Below, piece by piece: positions 1-6,868 of a stretch of 11,579 nucleotides of DNA. The position numbers were made by a program, and so were the translations under genes. The first letter of the stretch is position 1; each line of letters starts with the position of its first letter. Below the pieces are notes generated by a model, which saw only the letters and a program-made list of their open reading frames with translations, searched no databases and was not told the origin of the DNA. The DNA is from Chloroflexota bacterium (GTDB lineage Bacteria > Chloroflexota > Anaerolineae > Promineifilales > Promineifilaceae), in assembly GCA_024223125.1 (NCBI GenBank), contig JAAEOP010000337.1:1-11579 (forward strand), read 5' to 3'.

Positions 1-99
1 AGCAATACCTTGATCGCTGTACTCAAATGTTGTCTGACACCATTCTTTAGACACTTGATGTGTACTGCAAATTGGGACGTGTTTTTTATCTGTTGTCAT
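1..99 (-). CDS. Partial small ORF, N-terminal 33 codons, unknown function
   Basis: An ATG at 99-97 opens a reading frame that stays open for 33 codons to the left edge, so only the N-terminus is visible. It begins 18 bases after the hicB stop on the same strand, which suggests a third gene co-transcribed with hicAB. The peptide starts MTTDKKHVPICSTH and continues through WCQTTFEYSDQG. The pattern of a Cys-containing start followed by an aromatic 'T-FEY-G' strand loosely recalls YgiT/MqsA-type zinc-finger proteins, which are often found near toxin-antitoxin genes. No full CxxC pair is visible, so this is only a suggestion. The Shine-Dalgarno signal is weak. Chance openness of 33 codons cannot be excluded. 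Confidence 0.45.
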   Translation of the reverse strand, partial: MTTDKKHVPICSTHQVSKEWCQTTFEYSDQGIA

Positions 100-117
100 A
101 GATATGCCGTTCCGTTG

Positions 118-462
118 TCAGACGGCCGATTCAGCAATAGTCGCCTGCTTTAAGACATCGGTAGCCCATTGGTTGATACTTTTGCTATTGATTTCGGCCG
201 TCGTTGCTACTGCCATATGAACTTCCGGCGGAACCCGCAGTGTCAATTTGCCAGAATAAGACCTTTGTGGTGGCTGTCCAATTTTTTCACATACTTCCAA
301 ATAGTGATCCACTGCTTCACGAAATGCCAACTCCAATTCATCAACAGTACGGCCGTGAAAGCTAACAATGTCTCGAATGCCAATAATATGTCCTACAAAG
401 ATTTTATCTATGGAATCATATTCAACCTTGGCCGAATAGTTTTGGTATGTCATTTCATTCAT
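118..462 (-). CDS. hicB: HicB-family antitoxin
   Basis: A 114-residue protein with the two-part layout of HicB antitoxins. Residues about 8-65 form the partial RNase-H-like fold that binds and blocks the HicA toxin (visible: YSAKVEYDSIDKIFVGHI, then the helix after GRTVDELELAFREAVDHYLE). Residues about 70-108 form a ribbon-helix-helix DNA-binding segment (SGKLTLRVPPEVHMAVATTA, then SINQWATDVL). In this family the RHH region binds the operon's own promoter, so autoregulation is expected but no operator was identified. Its ATG overlaps the hicA stop codon by four bases (ATGA on the minus strand), indicating translational coupling. An in-frame ATG at 453 is an alternative start; the overlap start is preferred. 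The gene carries three CGGCCG motifs like the rest of the window, so it does not look newly acquired. Confidence 0.88.
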   Translation of the reverse strand: MNEMTYQNYSAKVEYDSIDKIFVGHIIGIRDIVSFHGRTVDELELAFREAVDHYLEVCEKIGQPPQRSYSGKLTLRVPPEVHMAVATTAEINSKSINQWATDVLKQATIAESAV

Positions 463-713
463 GGTGCCACACCTGCCCTCTGCAAAAATTTACGTACATC
501 TTTAACACGATAGCGAAGCGCTTCCTTTCCGGGATGTGGCCGATGAACATCCACACGCTGACCTTTGAGAATGAAAGTAACTCGTGACCCGCTCCCCTCA
601 ATAACCTGACATTCCAGTGCCACAAGTAGCGACTCAATACGATGCCACTCAATATTGCCATTGATCGGGTTGGCAAAGATTGCAGAAAGGGTTTTACGTT
701 GCTTTGTGTTCAC
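459..713 (-). CDS. hicA: HicA-family mRNA interferase toxin
   Basis: An 84-residue basic protein of the HicA dsRBD-like toxin family, which cleaves mRNA and tmRNA when free of HicB. It starts with GTG (713-711) and reads MNTKQRKTLSAIF. A conserved EGSGSRVTF strand sits around residues 39-47, followed by HRPHP at 57-61 and the closing helix VRKFLQRAGV. This matches the branch of HicA in which the usual GSHH active-site strand is replaced by GSGSRV and histidines appear in HRPHP; His57 and His60 are candidate functional residues (inference). The gene order toxin then antitoxin with a 4-base overlap is typical. It starts 39 bases after the stop of the NrfD-like gene on the same strand, so read-through from the metabolic operon is possible. 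Confidence 0.87.
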   Translation of the reverse strand: MNTKQRKTLSAIFANPINGNIEWHRIESLLVALECQVIEGSGSRVTFILKGQRVDVHRPHPGKEALRYRVKDVRKFLQRAGVAP

Positions 714-752
714 ACTCTTTATGATAGCAAATTACGCCGTCACTTTCCACAA

Positions 753-1658
753 TTACCAACCGGGCTTTGTGCCATCGCCTCCGTAACCGGGTGTGCGGGC
801 AGGGGTGTGGGTAAGGGCAAACCCCTGGTTGTAAGCGGCACGGGTGATGATGGTGAATTTCATTTGCCAGCCGCCGCCGAGAGCGGTGAGTCCGGCAATG
901 ATGAAGGTCACGGTCGTCGCCAACATAGATCCAATCGGCAAAATAGGAATAATCAGCAGCGCCAATAATGGGAGTAAATGCCCCACCCCCATCAACATTT
1001 TATTGATGCGATTTAAGGCGGCTGCGGCCGCTAACGGTGCGGCTCCAGGTTGGGTCAGTTTACTCCGATAAGAATGCCATACCCACAACCGTAAGAGGAG
1101 TAAGAAAAAGAGGGTAATGGGCAGCCAGATTCCGATGTCGCCAAACACGGCTACTTCGGCACCGCTCAGTACAGGCGTAATTGCCAACAACAATCCCGCC
1201 CCCTCTACCAACCCCGTCAGCACAATCACGGGTACAAGTAATGGTTCGCGCCAAACGGGAATACCCATTGATGTGTTTAACATTTTCGCCTGGGCAAAGA
1301 GAAATCCCAGGCCAAACAAAGCGGCCGCCAACGCCAACAGCGGCGATTGCCAAATCATAGCCGCCAGACCTAACCCCATCAGCGGCAGCGACAGAAACGC
1401 CTCCCGGCTCATCCAGGAGGTACGTGGATTGAGGATGACGTACATAGCTCGCCAACGCTGGCCCAGCTTAATCCAGACAGAAGCCAGACCGATAGCGATA
1501 ATGAGTAAAGACAACCAGCCGGTGTAGGTGAGCCAGGCTGGGTTTTGGAAGGAAGCGACGGCCGTAAACAACAACAAACCCGTCCCCGTACCCCCACAAC
1601 TAAATTGTATGCCCGCTCGCCAATCCCAGGGTGTTTGATGTGCTGGTTTTTCTCTCAT
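753..1658 (-). CDS. NrfD/PsrC-type membrane subunit of molybdopterin oxidoreductase (PadD-like)
   Basis: A 301-residue very hydrophobic protein with about eight predicted membrane helices (rough positions 17-37, 41-63, 88-105, 107-125, 140-160, 170-193, 222-240 and 243-262). The N-terminal WDWRAG followed by a Gly-rich first helix (SCGGTGTGLLLF) and the cytoplasmic loop NPRTSWMSRE are typical of the NrfD/PsrC/DmsC anchor superfamily. Such subunits hold the catalytic pair on the membrane and exchange electrons with quinone. It is the last gene of the Mo/Fe-S/membrane trio in the standard order, which supports its role in this complex. ATG 1658 is preceded by a GAGG ribosome site at 1668-1665. 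Similarity to the membrane subunit of phenylacetyl-CoA:acceptor oxidoreductase is from memory of the family; polysulfide or DMSO reductase anchors are alternatives. Confidence 0.8.
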   Translation of the reverse strand: MREKPAHQTPWDWRAGIQFSCGGTGTGLLLFTAVASFQNPAWLTYTGWLSLLIIAIGLASVWIKLGQRWRAMYVILNPRTSWMSREAFLSLPLMGLGLAAMIWQSPLLALAAALFGLGFLFAQAKMLNTSMGIPVWREPLLVPVIVLTGLVEGAGLLLAITPVLSGAEVAVFGDIGIWLPITLFFLLLLRLWVWHSYRSKLTQPGAAPLAAAAALNRINKMLMGVGHLLPLLALLIIPILPIGSMLATTVTFIIAGLTALGGGWQMKFTIITRAAYNQGFALTHTPARTPGYGGDGTKPGW

Positions 1659-1676
1659 ATTAATCCTCAGAGTTAG

Positions 1677-1727
1677 AGAGATTGGAGATTAGAGATTGAG
1701 AGATTAAATCTCCAATCTCTAATCTCC
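1677..1727. repeat. Heptamer array A (RGAGATT), inverted, intergenic hairpin
   Basis: Four forward copies of RGAGATT (1677-1683, 1684-1690, 1691-1697, 1699-1705) are followed by three reverse copies of AATCTCY (1707-1713, 1714-1720, 1721-1727). Segments 1684-1705 and 1707-1727 pair over 21 bp with a single bulged A at 1699, giving a near-continuous palindrome. The array fills the gap between the iron-sulfur subunit stop and the GAGG site of the NrfD-like gene. It also contains the last two sense codons and the TAG stop of the iron-sulfur gene. No U-run follows, so it is not a standard terminator. It is the same family as the array at 5666-5719. Confidence 0.9.
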
Positions 1728-2372
1728 CTTTTTCTCCCACAAATAATAAAAACCCGGTTCCGCCCCTAATTCTTCGTGCATACGGAATTGTTCATTCTCG
1801 TGCAGCAGGCGGGAAACGTTACTGTCTGGGTCGTCTGCATCGCCAAAGTGCAGGGCGTAGGCGATGCAGGAGTTCACGCAAGCGGGGGTGGCCTCTGGGT
1901 CTACACCCGGCATCAGGCCATTGGCAATCCCCTCGTCAATACGGTCTACGCAATAGGTACATTTGGTCGCCACCCCCATGCGGCCGGGATCGGAACGAAC
2001 AATCTCATTTTCGATGGGACGGCCGTCAAATGCAAAATGCTCTTTTGTCACCTTGAACCGGGCTTGATAGGGGCAGGCTACAATGCAGTAACCACAACCA
2101 ATACAGAGGTTGTAATCAATCGTCACAATACCATCCTGACGTTGGCGGGTAGCTGTGGTGGGGCAAACTGTCATGCAAGGGGGATTGGCGCAATGTTGGC
2201 AGCCCACGGGGACAAAGGTGCGGCTCACATTAGGATATTCCCCACTTTCTATATCCAACACCGAACGCCACTGCACACCGGGCGGCGTGGCATTCGTATA
2301 TCGGCAAGCGGCCGTACAAGTCTGACAACCCACACAACGACGTAAATCTGCAACCATAATATATCGGGTCAT
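1719..2372 (-). CDS. Four-cluster [4Fe-4S] ferredoxin-like electron-transfer subunit (DmsB/PsrB/PadC-like)
   Basis: A 217-residue protein with sixteen cysteines in the arrangement for four [4Fe-4S] clusters: C13-C16-C19-C23, C58-C61-C66-C70, C90-C93-C96-C100 and C138-C141 with C165-C169. This is the signature of the DmsB/PsrB/NrfC family. These subunits carry electrons from the molybdopterin subunit to the membrane anchor. No signal peptide is seen, so it should be cytoplasmic like its partner. The start at 2372 (MTRYIMVADLRRC) is chosen because a GAGGAAAAGAGA ribosome site lies directly upstream and the family usually begins just before the first cluster. The frame is open for 26 more codons to 2450, but that stretch is the heptamer repeat and is unlikely to be translated. 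The stop lies inside array A. Confidence 0.92.
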   Translation of the reverse strand: MTRYIMVADLRRCVGCQTCTAACRYTNATPPGVQWRSVLDIESGEYPNVSRTFVPVGCQHCANPPCMTVCPTTATRQRQDGIVTIDYNLCIGCGYCIVACPYQARFKVTKEHFAFDGRPIENEIVRSDPGRMGVATKCTYCVDRIDEGIANGLMPGVDPEATPACVNSCIAYALHFGDADDPDSNVSRLLHENEQFRMHEELGAEPGFYYLWEKKGD

Positions 2373-2388
2373 TCTCTTTTCCTCACAC

Positions 2389-2465
2389 GAATCACGGAAT
2401 CTGTAATCCGTTGTCCGTAATCCGAATACGGAATACGGAACACAGAACACGGATTACCGATCACC
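2389..2465. repeat. Heptamer array B, 11 units in strict register, partly inverted
   Basis: Eleven consecutive 7-base units, each beginning with G, run without a register break from 2389 to 2465 (examples: GTAATCC at 2403 and 2417, GAATACG at 2424 and 2431, GATTACC at 2452). The left half resembles the reverse complement of the right half. The outer arms 2403-2411 and 2449-2457 pair perfectly over 9 bp, with imperfect pairing inside. The array lies between the GAGG site of the iron-sulfur gene (2384-2381) and the 3' end of the molybdopterin subunit gene, and covers that gene's stop and last three sense codons. Confidence 0.88.
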
Positions 2466-5168
2466 GTTCACTGCCCTCACCGCCACTGGCACAATATCGG
2501 CCGCCGAACCGGTAGCGTCTGTTAAATCCATCAACATGGGCACAAGGGCGTTCATACTGGGCATATCAAACTCCTTGGCCTGGGGGGTAGCCCAATGCCC
2601 AAACTGCCCAATCATCAACACCACATCAGGGCGGATACCCTGACGCAGCACGGCCGGGCCACGCGCTGACCGCAGCGGCGAACGAACTTCAATGAGATCG
2701 CCATCTTGAATGTTCAGTTTAGCGGCCGTGCCCGTATTGATAATAATGCCCTTATGCCCCTTCACATTGTCGGCCACCTCTTTCATGACAGGAACAGCCA
2801 CATTGGCGCCCCACGCATATTGCATACTCCGCGCCGTCAGCAGCCAGAACGGGAATTCCGCCTCTGTGCCGCCCAAATTTTCCACCACAGCATGGCGGAT
2901 CATCTCTGGGAAATTGTGCCATTTGGGTAAGGGTTCATACTCTGTCAACTGTTTGTCCCACCATTCAATGCCCTGCTCATGCAGCCGGTTGCGAAGCTGG
3001 CTACCAATGCGGTAAAGGCGTTCCTGATAAGGCATTTCAAAACGCAAACCCTGGTCTTGTAAGGCGGGATAGAGATACCACAAGAGGCGGGGAAACGGCC
3101 GTACCTTAAACCCATTCTCCTTATACCAGCCCAACCCTTCACTGCTCTGTCCGTCACTCACTTCGGCGCTGGCTGCCTGACAAACCGCATCCCAAATTTT
3201 CTCCACAGAATGTGGCTGGCTTTCATCCAGGCTGAAATCGTAATCCTTGCCCCGCAGAGACACACTGGTGGCTCCTTTGTTGATGGCCCGGTTGTACTTT
3301 TCCAGCCGGCCAATACGCTGCGCCAATTCCGTGGCAATCCAGGTAAAGTCTCGCGTTCCTTCGGCCGGGGTTACGGCTGGTTGGCGTAAAGCAAATCCTT
3401 GGTAATCCCAAAAATACTCCATATACTTGGTTCCCCCCACCCGGTACAACTGCAAACCTTCCAAATCGGTCGCTTCCGGCAGCAGCACATCCGCCATCCA
3501 GTTCGTCTCATCTACCGTGTAAGCAAAGGCAACCACAAAGGGGAAACGGGCCATCGTTTCGCTTAACTGATCTGTGTCCCAAAATGAAACGGCCGGATTG
3601 GTACGATACACAAACCAGAGATCAGGCATGGTTGGTTTAGGCCAATGAGGGAAAGGTTTTGCCTGCTGCATCCAGGCCAGATGTGTGGGGCCAAGTGACT
3701 GGCTCCAGGGGGAATTGGCCGCCAACGGCACCAGAGTTTGGTGACCGTGTCGTACTGTCGGCCGTGAGATCCAGCCCTCTTTATCCGTCGGATTCCAGGG
3801 ATATTCCATAAAGCCATCGCGGCCGGGTCTGACGCTTTTATGGCGATTCATGGCCGGGCGATTCAGACGCACCGTTGTCCCCAACGTGCCGCCGGGCACA
3901 TCCAATCCGCCAACCAGGCAAGCCAACAAGGTGCGTCCCCAGGCACAATCATAACCGCCCCACCCATTACTAACTGTCTTGCCCAAGACGACAGCCACCG
4001 GACGGAAAGGTAGCGTCCGCCCTTCTACTTCCACCGTTTCACCAATGTGAGCATGGGCTAAAAATTCGGCCGCAATACGGCGAGTAGTGGCCGCAGGTAC
4101 ATCACAAATCGCTTCCGCCCATTCTGGCGTAAATTGTTTTTCATGGGTCAACAATTTATTGAAGCCGGTAGTACATAGAACCTCATCGTAATGCCACACA
4201 TCTTCATCGGCGCCAATTTCCAGGCCGGAGACGGTAAATTCCCCTTCCATAGCGGGATCGGTGTTGGGGGTGTCGAAGGGTACGGCCGCGTTCCGATTTC
4301 GGTCCCACAGCAGCGGTTTTCTACTCTTCGGGTCACGCATATAAAAACCATTGGGCGCCACCAGATAGGGCGAAGCTGTCATCTGTTTTAAGAAAGCCAC
4401 ATCCAACTTTTCTCGCGCCGTTTCGTGCAGTAAAACATGCAGCAGAGCGTGCATGAAGGCGGCGTCCGTTTTCGGCCGGATGGGAACCCATTCGGCCGAA
4501 CAACCGCCAGTGATTGAGAGATGTGGTTCAATCTGCACCCGTTTGGCTCCTCGTACACGGGCATCGGCGTGCCGCCACACTCCACAAACACCACTGGATG
4601 CTTCCAGGTTGGCCCCAAAGGAAAGCATATATTCCACCCGCGGCGTATCCGCAGAAACAGTAAAAGCGCGGTGCCACAATTCTCCGTAGAGATGTTCTGA
4701 ATGGTAGCATTTGACTCCCTGCCCGCTGCCGAAGCTCATATCAATGGGTCCCCAGGCAGCCATAAAAGCAGGAAAAGTGCCCATGTATGCTGTCGGCGTT
4801 CCGGCGCCGCCAAAGCTGGCTGCCACCCGCGGATACCCCGATTCATCCAACACCCCTTGCTGGCGAATATCGTTGAGCTTATCGGCCACCAGAGTCAGCG
4901 CTTCATCCCAGGAAATGGGCACAAAGCCGGGGTCTTCATCGCGCCCTTTGTGTGGGTTGGTACGCTTCATAGGGAATTGTATACGATGTGGATTGTACGT
5001 TTTTTCAATCAGGCCATACGCTTTGACACAGACGGTTCCAGCGGCCGGATGGATGTCGGCCGCAGCGAAGTTGGGTTCTATCTCGGTAGCAACTCCCTCT
5101 TCCACATTGACAGTCAGCAGGTCTGGTCCGGCAACGCATTGGTAACAGTAGGTGGGGAATTTTTTCAT
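2454..5168 (-). CDS. Molybdopterin oxidoreductase catalytic subunit, PadB-like (phenylacetyl-CoA:acceptor oxidoreductase family)
   Basis: A 904-residue member of the DMSO-reductase (MopB/CISM) superfamily. The N-terminal iron-sulfur domain (1-55) has C8 and C11 in YCYQC and C47 in VCVKAYG. The position of the usual third cysteine is Pro15, so only three ligands are seen. The molybdopterin domain follows; C154 in GQGVKCYHSEH is the likely molybdenum ligand, and AEWVPIRPKTD (from 225) is the typical cofactor-binding stretch. Residues about 772-900 form the C-terminal dinucleotide-binding domain. No Tat signal is present, so the enzyme is cytoplasmic, which fits a CoA-thioester substrate. PadB oxidises phenylacetyl-CoA to phenylglyoxylate. 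The match to PadB is by recalled family features and gene context; other cytoplasmic CISM enzymes remain possible. The start has a GGAG site six bases upstream of ATG. Confidence 0.87.
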   Translation of the reverse strand: MKKFPTYCYQCVAGPDLLTVNVEEGVATEIEPNFAAADIHPAAGTVCVKAYGLIEKTYNPHRIQFPMKRTNPHKGRDEDPGFVPISWDEALTLVADKLNDIRQQGVLDESGYPRVAASFGGAGTPTAYMGTFPAFMAAWGPIDMSFGSGQGVKCYHSEHLYGELWHRAFTVSADTPRVEYMLSFGANLEASSGVCGVWRHADARVRGAKRVQIEPHLSITGGCSAEWVPIRPKTDAAFMHALLHVLLHETAREKLDVAFLKQMTASPYLVAPNGFYMRDPKSRKPLLWDRNRNAAVPFDTPNTDPAMEGEFTVSGLEIGADEDVWHYDEVLCTTGFNKLLTHEKQFTPEWAEAICDVPAATTRRIAAEFLAHAHIGETVEVEGRTLPFRPVAVVLGKTVSNGWGGYDCAWGRTLLACLVGGLDVPGGTLGTTVRLNRPAMNRHKSVRPGRDGFMEYPWNPTDKEGWISRPTVRHGHQTLVPLAANSPWSQSLGPTHLAWMQQAKPFPHWPKPTMPDLWFVYRTNPAVSFWDTDQLSETMARFPFVVAFAYTVDETNWMADVLLPEATDLEGLQLYRVGGTKYMEYFWDYQGFALRQPAVTPAEGTRDFTWIATELAQRIGRLEKYNRAINKGATSVSLRGKDYDFSLDESQPHSVEKIWDAVCQAASAEVSDGQSSEGLGWYKENGFKVRPFPRLLWYLYPALQDQGLRFEMPYQERLYRIGSQLRNRLHEQGIEWWDKQLTEYEPLPKWHNFPEMIRHAVVENLGGTEAEFPFWLLTARSMQYAWGANVAVPVMKEVADNVKGHKGIIINTGTAAKLNIQDGDLIEVRSPLRSARGPAVLRQGIRPDVVLMIGQFGHWATPQAKEFDMPSMNALVPMLMDLTDATGSAADIVPVAVRAVNGDR

Positions 5169-5179
5169 AAGATTCTCCG

Positions 5180-5256
5180 CAGTGTTCAGTGTACAGTGTA
5201 CAGTTTTCAGTGTGCAGTACCGAAAACTGAAAACTGATTACTGAACACTGAAAACT
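5180..5256. repeat. Heptamer array C (CAGTNNN / GANNACT), 11 units, inverted
   Basis: Six forward units of CAGTNNN (5180-5221) are followed without a register break by five units of GANNACT (5222-5256), the reverse-complement type. Folding gives a long stem with scattered mismatches in the variable bases. The array starts just upstream of the GGAG ribosome site of the molybdopterin subunit gene (5178-5175) and runs across the stop codon and last five sense codons of the thioesterase gene. The total length is 77 bases, identical to array B although the unit sequence differs. Confidence 0.9.
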
Positions 5257-5648
5257 TTCTCCGCTTTCGCCTTAAAGCGGGCGGCGCTTTTGGCTTTGTC
5301 TACCACAAAACGAATATGTTTGCCGCGGGCGACTTTTTCCAGATTGTCACGGGCGGATATTTCCAGGGTGATGCGACGGCCGTCTACGGCCATTACATTC
5401 GCCGTAATCTCTACCCACATCCCTAACATCGTCGCCGCCATGTGGTCTAGCTCAATGCGGACGCCGACAGAATCTTCGCCTTCATCCAGATGTTCCAGCA
5501 GCAGATCGCGGCAGGTGATTTCAATATCGCGGACAAGTTCAGGGGTGGCATAAACACGGCCGTCTGGCCCCATAAAATCAATTGTGCGCTCCTCATCCAC
5601 CGAAATACGGTTAGTGGTCGTGAGACCGATAATTAAGCTGTCTTTCAT
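5238..5648 (-). CDS. FlK-type acyl-CoA thioesterase (hotdog fold)
   Basis: A 136-residue protein resembling fluoroacetyl-CoA thioesterase FlK. The candidate catalytic triad is Thr35 (YATPELV), Glu43 (DIEITC) and His69 (ELDHMAAT). The spacings 35-43 and 43-69 equal those of FlK Thr42, Glu50 and His76. The TPE-x(5)-E strand/helix and the DGRRITLEISARD strand are typical of this group. It would cleave an acyl-CoA to free acid and CoA in the cytoplasm. Placed directly before the PadB-like gene, it could release phenylglyoxylate or a related acid from CoA, or recycle CoA from dead-end intermediates; both are inference. Resistance to fluoroacetate is unlikely given the context. ATG 5648 has a GGAG site about seven bases upstream. 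Its C-terminal residues FSVQ are encoded by repeat array C. Confidence 0.8.
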   Translation of the reverse strand: MKDSLIIGLTTTNRISVDEERTIDFMGPDGRVYATPELVRDIEITCRDLLLEHLDEGEDSVGVRIELDHMAATMLGMWVEITANVMAVDGRRITLEISARDNLEKVARGKHIRFVVDKAKSAARFKAKAEKVFSVQ

Positions 5649-5665
5649 AATTCACTCCTTCAAAA

Positions 5666-5719
5666 AGAGATTGGGGATTGGAGATTGGAAATTCGCCTAA
5701 TCTCCAATCTCCAATCTCT
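5666..5719. repeat. Heptamer array D (RGAGATT), inverted, intergenic hairpin
   Basis: Four forward heptamers of RGRGATT type (5666-5693, the last degenerate) are followed by a five-base spacer and three reverse heptamers AATCTCY (5699-5719). Segments 5666-5686 and 5699-5719 are reverse complements over 21 bp except one position. The array lies between the dehydrogenase stop (5726) and the GGAG site of the thioesterase gene. It has the same 4 + 3 layout and unit sequence as array A, four kilobases away. No U-run follows. Confidence 0.9.
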
Positions 5720-5725
5720 ACATTT

Positions 5726-6745
5726 TTACGGAATAACAACCGAACGAATCCCCTGACCAGCTCGCAGCACATCTAGCCCGTCGTTAATGTCATCCAGAGC
5801 AAATCGGGCTGTCACTAATTCCTTCACCTTGATTTTACCTTGCCGAGCCAATTCCAACACACGGGGATAATCTACTGCTCGGCAGCCGAGGGAACCAATA
5901 ATTTCCATTTCCCGGTACATCACTTTGCCCAAATTGAGGGTGGTAGGCTTATCGGCAAAACCGACAACGACAAAACGGCCGCCCGTCCTTAGCGAATTAA
6001 ATGTTTGCTTTTGCACCAACGGATTACCAATCGCTTCAAAACCAATATCCGCCCCGCCGCCGGTCAATTTGCGAATTTCTTTATCAATTCGCTCATACTC
6101 AGTAGCATTGAGCGCTACATGCGCCCCCATCTCCTGTGCCCAGGTTAGCTTTTGCTCAATGATGTCTACAGCGATAACTTGCGCTCCGACAGCGGCCGCA
6201 ACCTGCACTACATTCAAACCAATGCCGCCACAGCCAAAAACCACCACCTTATCACCTGGCTTCACTTGCCCCCGATTGACCACCGCATGGTAAGGGGTGG
6301 TGGTGGCATCGGCAATAATGGAGCCTTCTACCAACGGAATTTCATCGGGCAAGGCAAAGATGTCTTTGGCCGGGGCAATCACATATTCAGCGTAACCGCC
6401 ATTCACATTATTGCCAAACATAATCATGCGCTCACAAATGTTTTCACGGCCGAGACGACACATCGTACATTGACCGCAGCCATAAACGGCCGGCAGCAGT
6501 ACCCGCTCCCCCTCTTGCCAATTGACGCCGGGACCACAGGCCGCAATTGTGCCCGAAATTTCATGCCCCAAAATGAGAGGCGGCTTCTTAAACGTGGGCG
6601 TACCATGATCAATATAATGCAAATCAGTATGACAAAGGCCGCAGGCGGCTACTTTGACCAAAACTTCGCCTGCTTCCGGTTCTGGGGTGGGCACTTCCTC
6701 CACCGCCAAAGGTTTATGCGCTTCATAAAATATAGCTGCTTTCAT
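5726..6745 (-). CDS. Zinc-dependent medium-chain alcohol dehydrogenase, possible 6-hydroxycyclohex-1-ene-1-carbonyl-CoA dehydrogenase (Had)
   Basis: A 339-residue MDR-family dehydrogenase. Catalytic zinc ligands are C38 and H61 (GHE at 60-62), with D146 in [11 protein letters not shown] a possible third ligand. The structural zinc is held by C90, C93, C96 and C104. The Rossmann motif GCGGIG at 171-176 with D194 after the second strand predicts NAD rather than NADP. The family oxidises a secondary or primary alcohol to ketone or aldehyde. The ADA-TTPY-AV segment resembles that of Had, which oxidises the product of Dch in benzoyl-CoA breakdown, and the adjacent upstream gene looks like Dch, so a Had role is proposed. 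Length and overall pattern also fit other MDR alcohol dehydrogenases, so substrate is uncertain. ATG 6745 is preceded by AAAGGAA. Confidence 0.85.
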   Translation of the reverse strand: MKAAIFYEAHKPLAVEEVPTPEPEAGEVLVKVAACGLCHTDLHYIDHGTPTFKKPPLILGHEISGTIAACGPGVNWQEGERVLLPAVYGCGQCTMCRLGRENICERMIMFGNNVNGGYAEYVIAPAKDIFALPDEIPLVEGSIIADATTTPYHAVVNRGQVKPGDKVVVFGCGGIGLNVVQVAAAVGAQVIAVDIIEQKLTWAQEMGAHVALNATEYERIDKEIRKLTGGGADIGFEAIGNPLVQKQTFNSLRTGGRFVVVGFADKPTTLNLGKVMYREMEIIGSLGCRAVDYPRVLELARQGKIKVKELVTARFALDDINDGLDVLRAGQGIRSVVIP

Positions 6746-6795
6746 GGGGGTTCCTTTTATGTTGCTAAATAATTGTTAGGGTAAATTCTTTTTTT

Positions 6796-6862
6796 GTATA
6801 CACGGATGGGAAGGAACACTGTTTTTAAATCCGTACCGGTGTTCTTCCCTATCCGTGTATAC
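6796..6862. repeat. Long intergenic inverted repeat E
   Basis: Arms 6796-6807 (GTATACACGGAT) and 6851-6862 are perfect reverse complements over 12 bp. The stem continues with 6808-6813/6844-6849 and 6815-6819/6839-6843, giving about 23 paired bases with single bulges at 6814 and 6850 and a loop of about 19 bases. It lies between the hydratase stop and the dehydrogenase ribosome site. A T-run lies to its left on the plus strand, which becomes an A-run in the operon transcript, so it is not an intrinsic terminator for these genes. Clear heptamer periodicity is not seen here, unlike at the other junctions. Confidence 0.85.
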
Positions 6863-6868
6863 CTCTCT

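Noticed and set aside
455..676. 73-residue minus-strand frame overlapping hicA
   Set aside because: It is another frame of hicA without recognisable features; the 84-residue frame gives a clear HicA.
2373..2450. A 26-codon N-terminal extension of the iron-sulfur subunit starting at 2450
   Set aside because: The stretch is the heptamer array in frame. The start at 2372 has a strong GAGGAAAAGAGA site and fits the usual beginning of the family.
4701..5237. 178-residue plus-strand ORF opposite the molybdopterin subunit
   Set aside because: It is antisense to a long conserved gene, lacks recognisable motifs, and runs into the repeat array.
5180..5256. CRISPR-like array
   Set aside because: Units are 7 bases with no spacers, reverse orientation midway, and no cas genes are present.
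6796..6862. Intrinsic terminator between hydratase and dehydrogenase genes
   Set aside because: The stem is strong, but the operon transcript has an A-run rather than a U-run after it. The genes look co-transcribed.
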